Part shown: one piece after another, positions 5,645 to 11,482 of the stretch | Layout: each line of letters starts with the position of its first letter | Position numbering within the stretch: the stretch's first letter is position 1 | NCBI GenBank assembly: GCA_041854955.1 | Contig: JBHADF010000009.1 | Span: 1 to 11,482 of the forward strand | DNA: 11,482 bases | Direction: 5' to 3' | From: CAMENZ01 sp041854955 | GTDB taxonomy: Bacteria > Bacillota > Clostridia > Peptostreptococcales > Anaerovoracaceae | Made by a program: the position numbers and the translations under genes | Notes under the pieces: model-generated | The model's database searches: none | What the model saw: only the letters and a program-made list of their open reading frames with translations | What the model was told of the DNA's origin: nothing

Positions 5645-6343
5645 GTGCGTTTGGAAGTAAGGGGCATAAGGAAATCTTTTGGGAGCGGAGCCAACAGGGA
5701 AGAAGTGTTAAGAGGAATCAATACGGTCATAGAAGAGGGCAAAATTGCCGTTCTGTTAGGCCCATCAGGCTCGGGAAAATCCACATTATTAAACATTATA
5801 GGAGGATTGGAAAGTGCTGATGAGGGAACAGTGACCGTGGGAGGATTTCACATGGAAAAAATGAAGGAAAAGCAACTTTCCCTCTACCGAAGGAAATATG
5901 TAGGCTATGTTTTTCAAGCCTATAATTTGGTGCCGGATTTGACGGTTAGAGAAAACATAGAGGTTGGAGCTTATCTTACCGAGCATCCCCTGGCCGTAGA
6001 TGAATTGCTTGTTACGTTGGGATTGGAAGAACACAAGCACAAAATTCCCAGCCAACTTTCAGGAGGCCAGCAGCAGCGGACGGCCATAGGTCGAGCCATC
6101 GTGAAAAATCCGGCTCTTTTACTGTGCGATGAACCGACAGGAGCATTGGATTATAACACATCTAAAGAGATATTGAAACTCATTCAGGATGTGAACCGAA
6201 CCTTTGGAAATACTGTGATAATCGTGACCCATAACTATGCCGTTGCAAAAATGGCGGATCAAGTCATAAGAATTAGGGATGGCCAGGTGCAGAGCTGTTC
6301 ATTTAATGAAGAGAAGATTTCTGCCGATGAACTTGAATGGTAA
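5645..6343 (+). CDS. ABC transporter ATP-binding protein (MacB/LolD-type)
   Basis: I place the start at GTG 5645 because AGGAGG (5633-5638) lies 6 nt upstream; the in-frame GTG at 5621 precedes that RBS and would add 8 odd residues. The 232-residue protein has all nucleotide-binding motifs: Walker A GPSGSGKST (39-47), Q-loop glutamine Q91 in YVFQAYNLVPDLTVRENI, signature LSGGQQQR (138-145), Walker B LLLCDEP (158-164), D-loop GALD, and H-loop H196 in VTHN. The YVFQxxNLxPxLTxxEN pattern marks the MacB/LolD/FtsE class, which powers FtsX-type permeases in export or mechanotransmission rather than import. It is followed after 12 nt by its permease. Confidence 0.95.
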   Translation: MRLEVRGIRKSFGSGANREEVLRGINTVIEEGKIAVLLGPSGSGKSTLLNIIGGLESADEGTVTVGGFHMEKMKEKQLSLYRRKYVGYVFQAYNLVPDLTVRENIEVGAYLTEHPLAVDELLVTLGLEEHKHKIPSQLSGGQQQRTAIGRAIVKNPALLLCDEPTGALDYNTSKEILKLIQDVNRTFGNTVIIVTHNYAVAKMADQVIRIRDGQVQSCSFNEEKISADELEW

Positions 6344-6355
6344 AGGAGCAAGGCA

Positions 6356-8605
6356 ATGAGAAACCCTTTGTTTAAAAGATTACCGCGAGAAATTAAGGCA
6401 GATTGGAGTAAATTTGCTGCACTGTTCCTTTTTTTGACTATTACCATAGGCTTTGTGTCAGGATTTTTGGTGGCAGACCATAGCATGAAAAACACCTATG
6501 AAGAGAGCTTTGAAAAATACACAATTGAAAATGGACACTTTATACTAAGCGAGGAAGCGGATGAAGAACTTATTGAGGCAATAGAGAAGAAGGACCTGAC
6601 GATATATCATCTTTTCTATAAAGAAATGGAATTGCAAAACGGTCATGATATAAGGATTTACACCACGAGAGAAAGTGTCAATATGACGGATCTTATGGAG
6701 GGGGCGTATCCGAAAAAAGACAACGAAATCGTTATTGACCGCTTATATGCAGAAAATAATTTGCTTCATCCCGGAGACGATCTGAAGATAGAAGGAGATA
6801 GCTTTAAAATAACAGGGACTGTTGCGCTTTCCGACTACAGTGCCCTCTTTAAAAATAATAGCAGCCTTGTGTTTGATGCTAATAGGTTTACCGTGGCACT
6901 TGTTACCGAAAAGGCTTTTGACAAAATAAGTAATAAAGGGTTAAAGTATTGTTATGCGTGGGTGAATAAAGACACGACCCTTTCCGATGGAGAGCAAAAA
7001 GAAAAGGCGGATGAAATAAAAGAAATTATAATGAATAAGGCTTTGCTGACGGATTTTATGCCGAGACAGGATAATCAGGCCATAAATTTTTCAGGAGAAG
7101 ATATGGGCAGGGATAAAATTATTATGGAGTTTATCCTGTATATAATAATCATCGTGCTGGCTTTTGCCTTTGCCGTTACCGCAAAGAATACAGTGGAGAA
7201 GGAGGCATCTGCAATAGGAACTCTCATGGCATCGGGGTACAGCAAATATCAAATGATTTTCCACTATATGATTACGCCTCTGGTTCTTCTTTTTACGGCT
7301 TCCGTAGCGGGAAATGTTCTAGGCTATACATGGTTTAAGGAGGTCATAGCACGCCTTTATTACCATAGCTATTCCTTACCGAGATATCGGGTCCTGTGGA
7401 ACGGAGAAGCTTTTTTTCTGACTACTGTAATTCCCTGTATGATTCTTTCGGTCATAAGTTTTCTGGTAGTTGAACGAATGATGCGAATAACGCCTTTAAA
7501 ATTTTTACGCCATGAATTGAACCGTAGAGGTGATCATAAGGTTCGGAAGCTAACCTTCGGAGGGATTATACATAGATTCAGACTTAGAGTTATAGGACAA
7601 AACAAAGGTATATATGCAACCTTAACAGCAGGTGTGTTTTTAGCAGGTTTCCTTCTGATGTTCGCCACCATGTTCGTACCCATATTAGCGAATTTTAAAG
7701 GCTTGGTTAAGGAATCGAAATTTGCCGAATACCAGTATGTCTTAAAAATGCCTTTGGAAACTGAAACCGAAGGAGCGGAAAAGTTTGCGTTAAAGGTTTT
7801 GGAAAATCAACAGGGAGAAGAGATTACCGTATATGGCATAGAGGAGAATTCATCCTACGTGAGGCTGTCTCACGAATGGAAAGATGTGGAGGAAGGAAAA
7901 GTCTTCATATCAGATAGCTATGCTGAAAAATATGGCACTGAAATCGGAGAAAAAATAACCTTGCAGGAAAAGTACGGAAAGGGGAAATATGATTTGGAAG
8001 TTGCCGGAGAGCAGGTATATCCTGCTGCCTTAAGTGTATTCATACCGTTGAAAGAGTTCAACAGAATCTTCGGGAAAGATGAAACGTACTTCACGGGATA
8101 TTTTTCGGCAGAAAAAATAGGAGACATAGATGAAAGCTATATCTCCACGATTATCACGGAGAAGGATCTAACGCTGGTTGCAGACCAGCTTGAGGACTCT
8201 CTGGGAGGAATATTCTATATATTTGCCGCCTTTGCGACCATACTTTTTATTTTGATAATGTATATTCTTTCCAAGCTGATTGTGGAGAAAAACTCAAGGA
8301 ATATTTCCTTGGTGAAAGTATTAGGATATAGCGAAGGGGAAGTTGCCCGCATATACAATATGGCTACCGGCATTGTGGTTTTGGCGGCGGTAACAATAAC
8401 GTTGCCCCTATGCAGGATAGGAACGAGACTGATGTTTTATACTATGATGCGTCAATTCTCCGGTTGGCTGACTTATTACATGCCCCACAAAATAGACTTA
8501 CTTATCGTGACCATAGCAGCGACATGCTATATCGTGGTTTACTTTATCGAAAAGGGAAAGATTAAAAAAATACCTCTTTCCCAAGCTCTGAAAAATATAG
8601 AGTGA
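6356..8605 (+). CDS. FtsX-type ABC transporter permease, two FtsX domains
   Basis: The 749-residue membrane partner of the preceding ATPase starts at ATG 6356 with AAGGAG 7 nt upstream. A likely membrane segment lies at about 20-41 and is followed by a large extracytoplasmic region (about 42-255) of MacB periplasmic-domain type. Three more segments lie around 258-277, 303-323 and 353-372. The first FtsX domain carries the coupling segment EASAIGTLMASGYSKYQM (283-300). A segment at about 420-446, a second extracytoplasmic region, and segments around 618-640, 669-687 and 713-731 form the second FtsX half, with SLVKVLGYSEGEVARIY (651-667). This double-FtsX layout is common in Bacillota exporters for antimicrobial peptides, lipids or lipoproteins. 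The substrate is unknown. No BceS-type kinase is visible. Confidence 0.9.
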   Translation: MRNPLFKRLPREIKADWSKFAALFLFLTITIGFVSGFLVADHSMKNTYEESFEKYTIENGHFILSEEADEELIEAIEKKDLTIYHLFYKEMELQNGHDIRIYTTRESVNMTDLMEGAYPKKDNEIVIDRLYAENNLLHPGDDLKIEGDSFKITGTVALSDYSALFKNNSSLVFDANRFTVALVTEKAFDKISNKGLKYCYAWVNKDTTLSDGEQKEKADEIKEIIMNKALLTDFMPRQDNQAINFSGEDMGRDKIIMEFILYIIIIVLAFAFAVTAKNTVEKEASAIGTLMASGYSKYQMIFHYMITPLVLLFTASVAGNVLGYTWFKEVIARLYYHSYSLPRYRVLWNGEAFFLTTVIPCMILSVISFLVVERMMRITPLKFLRHELNRRGDHKVRKLTFGGIIHRFRLRVIGQNKGIYATLTAGVFLAGFLLMFATMFVPILANFKGLVKESKFAEYQYVLKMPLETETEGAEKFALKVLENQQGEEITVYGIEENSSYVRLSHEWKDVEEGKVFISDSYAEKYGTEIGEKITLQEKYGKGKYDLEVAGEQVYPAALSVFIPLKEFNRIFGKDETYFTGYFSAEKIGDIDESYISTIITEKDLTLVADQLEDSLGGIFYIFAAFATILFILIMYILSKLIVEKNSRNISLVKVLGYSEGEVARIYNMATGIVVLAAVTITLPLCRIGTRLMFYTMMRQFSGWLTYYMPHKIDLLIVTIAATCYIVVYFIEKGKIKKIPLSQALKNIE

Positions 8606-8639
8606 GGGAAGCTTCCCCGGAGCAAACCCTTAATTTTGC

Positions 8640-8668
8640 ATACCGTTTGCCAAGAGTTTTATACCGTT
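8640..8668. repeat. Direct repeat ATACCGTT spaced by 21 bp
   Basis: ATACCGTT occurs at 8640-8647 and 8661-8668, two helical turns apart, just before the terminator. It may be chance or a protein-binding site; nothing links it to a known regulator. Confidence 0.3.
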
Positions 8669-8676
8669 GATTTGGG

Positions 8677-8717
8677 CAAAACCTCTGACTTTATAGCAGT
8701 AGGTTTTGTCTTTTTTA
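8677..8717 (+). terminator. Intrinsic terminator after the ABC permease gene
   Basis: CAAAACCT (8677-8684) pairs with AGGTTTTG (8701-8708), the stem continues as CTG/CAG after a bulged T, and TCTTTTTT follows. It separates the transporter from the rnf operon. TTTGCC (8646-8651) could pair with GGCAAA (8675-8680) and compete weakly with the stem. Confidence 0.8.
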
Positions 8718-8779
8718 GTTGTGTTGCTTTAGAGGCAGTGGATATTTCCTTCGCGCAGTAAGATATATTAAAAAAGATA

Positions 8780-8808
8780 GTGATTTTTTTGTTAATATGT
8801 AGTATAAT
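8780..8808 (+). promoter_or_regulatory. Putative rnf operon promoter
   Basis: A consensus TATAAT lies at 8803-8808, 46 bp before the rnfC start. The -35 box at 17-bp spacing (GTGATT, 8780-8785) is poor and a T-run fills the spacer, so an activator may be needed. No known riboswitch is recognised in the short leader. Confidence 0.5.
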
Positions 8809-8854
8809 CTTTGGCGTATGATTATATAAACTTTAGAAAGGAAGGTCTCACAAG

Positions 8855-10165
8855 ATGAGTCAAAAACATTTACCGAGTATTCATGTGAGCCATTATAAGC
8901 ACACGGCGGAAAGTGCCACCGAAATAATGCCCACACCTGATATTGTTAAGATTTCAATGTCTCAGCATATCGGAGCCCCTTGCAAGCCCTTGGTTCAAAA
9001 AGGCGATTATGTGAAGGTCGGCCAGAAAATCGGCGATACGGACGCTTTTGTAAGTGCACCTATCCATTCAAGCGTATCAGGAACCGTAACGGCCATCGAA
9101 GAGCAGCGCTCTGCCGTTGGAGGAACAGATACCCTTGTTGTGATTGAGGCTGACAAGAAACAGGAAATATCTGATGAAGTTGTAATCCCTGAGGCTAAGG
9201 ATCTGCCCGAGTTCATAAAAGCCATCCGCGAGAGCGGTATCGTGGGATTGGGAGGAGCTTCTTTCCCTACGCACATAAAATTCAACCCCAAGAACATCGA
9301 CCAAGTTCACACCCTCATAGTTAATGCGGCGGAATGTGAACCCTTTATAACATCGGACCACCGTCTCATGCTGGAGGAGGCCGAGGACCTCATAGCCGGA
9401 TGCCAGCTTTTGATGAAGTATATCGGCTTAGACGAAGGCTATATAGGAATTGAAGAAAATAAGCCCGATGCCATCGCCCACTTGGATCAGCTTTTGGCTG
9501 CCAAGGGAATTTCCAACATCAAAACCTTTACTCTCCAGGCCAGATACCCTAAGGGAGCTGAAAGAGTTCTGGTTTACGAGATTACAGGAAAGAAGATGGA
9601 TGCAGGAGTCCTTCCCGCAGATTTGGGCGTTATTCTGTCCAACGTTACCACCATCGCCTTCGTAGGCTCCTATTTCAGAACAGGTATGCCTCTCATAAAC
9701 AAGAGAATAACCGTAGACGGAGACGCTGTTACCACACCTAAGAATGTGATAGCACCCATAGGAACTCTCATAAGCGATGTTATGGAATTTTGCGGAGGAT
9801 ACAAGGTTGAGCCCAAGAAAATATTGATGGGCGGACCTATGATGGGCAGAGCTATCTTCAGCGATGCTACACCTCTTATTAAGAACAACAACGCTATTCT
9901 GGCATTCTCCGGCCCTCAGGCCCTGGTGCCCGAAGAGACAGCCTGCATCAACTGCGGAAGATGCCATTATGCATGTCCCTTCAAGCTCATCCCTACGGCC
10001 TTGGCTGACGCTTATGAAAACAGAGATGCTCAGGCCTTATCCGATTTGGCTGTAATGCAGTGTATGAATTGCGGTTCATGCTCCTATGTGTGTCCTGCTC
10101 GCAGGCCCTTAGGCTTTATGAATACCTTAGGAAAGGTTGTAGTGAAGGAGGCTGGGATTAAATAA
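8855..10165 (+). CDS. rnfC: Rnf electron transport complex subunit C
   Basis: RnfC is the peripheral cytoplasmic subunit of the Rnf complex. It links NAD(H) chemistry and iron-sulfur electron transfer to the membrane ion pump that oxidises reduced ferredoxin. The 436-residue protein starts at ATG 8855 with AAAGGAAGG about 9 nt upstream. Residues about 38-80 form the RnfC barrel/biotinyl-like segment (HIGAPCKPLV, SAPIHSSVSGTV). The Rossmann-like NADH/FMN-binding part has the glycine-rich GIVGLGGASFPTH (128-140) and NAAECEPFITSDHR (157-170). Two [4Fe-4S] motifs follow: C364, C367, C370, C374, and C403, C406, C409, C413. No long Ala/Lys-rich C-terminal extension of the gammaproteobacterial kind is present, as expected for clostridia. 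The stop overlaps the rnfD start by one base. Confidence 0.97.
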   Translation: MSQKHLPSIHVSHYKHTAESATEIMPTPDIVKISMSQHIGAPCKPLVQKGDYVKVGQKIGDTDAFVSAPIHSSVSGTVTAIEEQRSAVGGTDTLVVIEADKKQEISDEVVIPEAKDLPEFIKAIRESGIVGLGGASFPTHIKFNPKNIDQVHTLIVNAAECEPFITSDHRLMLEEAEDLIAGCQLLMKYIGLDEGYIGIEENKPDAIAHLDQLLAAKGISNIKTFTLQARYPKGAERVLVYEITGKKMDAGVLPADLGVILSNVTTIAFVGSYFRTGMPLINKRITVDGDAVTTPKNVIAPIGTLISDVMEFCGGYKVEPKKILMGGPMMGRAIFSDATPLIKNNNAILAFSGPQALVPEETACINCGRCHYACPFKLIPTALADAYENRDAQALSDLAVMQCMNCGSCSYVCPARRPLGFMNTLGKVVVKEAGIK

Positions 10166-11142
10166 TGGAAAAGAAGTTTTACGATAATTTGATAGTATCC
10201 TCATCGCCCCATCTGGTAACCTCCATGGACACCCAGAAAACCATGCTCATGGTTATTCTGGCCTTGTTGCCTTCCTTGGCGGTAAGTACCTTCGTTTTCG
10301 GCGTTAGAGTACTTTTGCTTTCGGCTGTATGTGTAGCCGCTTCCATGTTCTTTGAATGGATATGGAATAAACTCATGAAAAAGCCCCAGACCGTAGGAGA
10401 TCTTTCCGCGGCTCTCACAGGACTTTTGATAGCCTTCAATGTGCCCTCCGGCTTGCCCCTTTGGATAGCTCTGGTCGGTTGCTTTGTAGCTATAATCATA
10501 ATTAAACAATTATTCGGAGGAATAGGAAAGAACATCACAAACCCTGCCATAACGGCTCGTATAGTTCTCTTCATTTCCTTCGCTACTGAAATGACCACTT
10601 GGCCTGTACCCAGAATGGTAGCGGATACTACATCCACAGCTACTCCTTTGGGATTGCTGGCCGAAGGCGGTGCTGACAACCTTCCGGAAAATATGCAGAT
10701 GTTCCTGGGAATCATCGGCGGTTCTATGGGTGAGGTCAGCGCTTTAGCACTTATCATAGGCGGTGTTTTCCTCATTTGGAAGAAGATCATCAGCCCTATA
10801 ATCCCTCTGTGCTTCATCGGAACAGTATTCCTCTTCGCTGTGGTATACTACGGTGTTACCGGCTCCGGAAATGTGCTTGAAATGGCCTTGTTCCATATTT
10901 TGGCCGGTGGAGTTATGATAGGAGCCTTCTTCATGGCTACAGACTATGTAACCACTCCCATCCTTCCTTTGGGAAGAGCCATGTTCGGAATAGGCTGCGG
11001 TCTTATAACCATGCTCATAAGATTGTACGGACAGTATCCTGAGGGCGTATCCTTCGCCATCCTTATCATGAACTGTCTCACACCCCTTATCAATGACTTC
11101 TGTCAAAAGAGAATGTATGGAGGTGCAAAGAATGAAAAATAG
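10165..11142 (+). CDS. rnfD: Rnf electron transport complex subunit D
   Basis: The 325-residue integral membrane protein belongs to the NqrB/RnfD family and carries covalently bound FMN in the ion-pumping core. Its start ATG 10165 overlaps the rnfC stop (TAATG), and AAGGAGG lies at 10145-10151 inside rnfC, so translation is coupled. The N-terminal SSSPHLVTSMDTQKTM (12-27) is typical of the family. DTTSTATPLG (154-163) holds the FMN-attachment motif, with T160 as the likely flavinylated threonine. GGIGKNITNPAITARI (118-133) and the late FMATDYVTTPILP-like stretch are also conserved. About eight to ten hydrophobic segments can be seen. Confidence 0.97.
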   Translation: MEKKFYDNLIVSSSPHLVTSMDTQKTMLMVILALLPSLAVSTFVFGVRVLLLSAVCVAASMFFEWIWNKLMKKPQTVGDLSAALTGLLIAFNVPSGLPLWIALVGCFVAIIIIKQLFGGIGKNITNPAITARIVLFISFATEMTTWPVPRMVADTTSTATPLGLLAEGGADNLPENMQMFLGIIGGSMGEVSALALIIGGVFLIWKKIISPIIPLCFIGTVFLFAVVYYGVTGSGNVLEMALFHILAGGVMIGAFFMATDYVTTPILPLGRAMFGIGCGLITMLIRLYGQYPEGVSFAILIMNCLTPLINDFCQKRMYGGAKNEK

Positions 11143-11482
11143 TAAGTTTCAGGAATATTTCGCACCTACGGTAGTGCTGGTTGTAATCTGTCTGGTAATA
11201 ACCTTCGCTTTGGCCTATGTGAACTCCATAACTGCACCCATCATAGAAAAGAAGGCTGCAGAAAAGGCTAACGAAACGAGAAAGCTTCTCTTGGCAGATG
11301 CGGATACCTTCACTGAGTTTGAAGGAGATCTGGCAGTTTTGGAAGAGGGTAAGGTTTTCGTGGTAGACTGCTTTACCGCCGATAACGGTGCCGGAATGGT
11401 AGTGACCGTTAAGACAAAATCCTTTGGAGGTCTTCTGACCGAGATGGTCGGAATAGATAAAAACGGAACCATAACAGGCGTA
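11132..11482 (+). CDS. rnfG: Rnf electron transport complex subunit G, 3'-truncated by the window edge
   Basis: The first 117 codons are visible, starting at ATG 11132 with GGAGGTG (11119-11125) 6 nt upstream and overlapping rnfD by 11 nt. A single membrane anchor lies at about residues 10-32 (APTVVLVVICLVITFALAYV), followed by an extracytoplasmic region: NSITAPIIEKKAAEKANE, then the beginning of the FMN-binding domain with KSFGGLLTEMVGIDKNGTI (95-113 region). RnfG carries covalent FMN on a threonine that lies beyond the window. The expected next genes are rnfE, rnfA and rnfB. Confidence 0.93.
   Translation, partial: MKNSKFQEYFAPTVVLVVICLVITFALAYVNSITAPIIEKKAAEKANETRKLLLADADTFTEFEGDLAVLEEGKVFVVDCFTADNGAGMVVTVKTKSFGGLLTEMVGIDKNGTITGV

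Noticed and set aside
8606..8617. Palindrome GGGAAGCTTCCC right after the permease stop
   Set aside because: It has no loop to fold and no T-run, and is not at a promoter; probably incidental.
1..11482. CRISPR arrays, tRNA or rRNA genes
   Set aside because: No regularly spaced direct repeats, cloverleaf sequences or rRNA-like stretches were seen on either strand.

Overview
The window looks like a chromosomal segment of an anaerobic, amino-acid-fermenting member of the Clostridia (Bacillota). The evidence is strong AGGAGG-type ribosome binding sites, moderate GC, a clostridial-type rnfC-rnfD-rnfG operon, and a stand-alone ornithine-cyclodeaminase-like (LOR/SDH, TIGR00300-type) gene. The species cannot be fixed from this sequence alone.

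Left part (1 to about 3540): this reads as decayed accessory or mobile-element DNA. It holds the 3' part of a compact UvrD-like (SF1) helicase gene that runs in from the left edge. Next come a cluster of three hairpins and a 3'-truncated mobC-like relaxosome gene. A tight minus-strand pair follows: a HEXXH putative metallopeptidase and a protein with a HicB-like N-terminus and a DinB-like C-terminus. Upstream of the pair are a 50-codon ORF remnant, a minus-strand promoter, about 320 bp without a convincing gene, and a small transcription unit. That unit has a promoter, a perfect RBS, a 17-codon ORF, mutually exclusive pairings and an intrinsic terminator, and it looks like an orphaned leader-peptide attenuator.

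Middle part (3553 to 8605): a TetR-family regulator on the minus strand diverges from the ornithine-cyclodeaminase-like gene, which ends in an 11-bp-stem terminator. A promoter with an exact TTGACA box and 17-bp spacer, followed by a perfect inverted repeat, then drives a two-gene ABC transporter. It encodes a MacB/LolD-type ATPase and a 749-residue FtsX-type permease, and a terminator follows downstream of the permease gene.

Right part (about 8780 to the end): the start of an Rnf operon. rnfC is complete, rnfD overlaps it by 1 nt, and rnfG overlaps rnfD by 11 nt and is cut by the right edge. Rnf is a membrane ferredoxin:NAD+ oxidoreductase that pumps Na+ or H+. Ornithine-to-proline conversion would feed the reductive arm of Stickland fermentation, so its closeness to Rnf is metabolically sensible. 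That link is inference: the two are separate transcription units with the ABC transporter between them.
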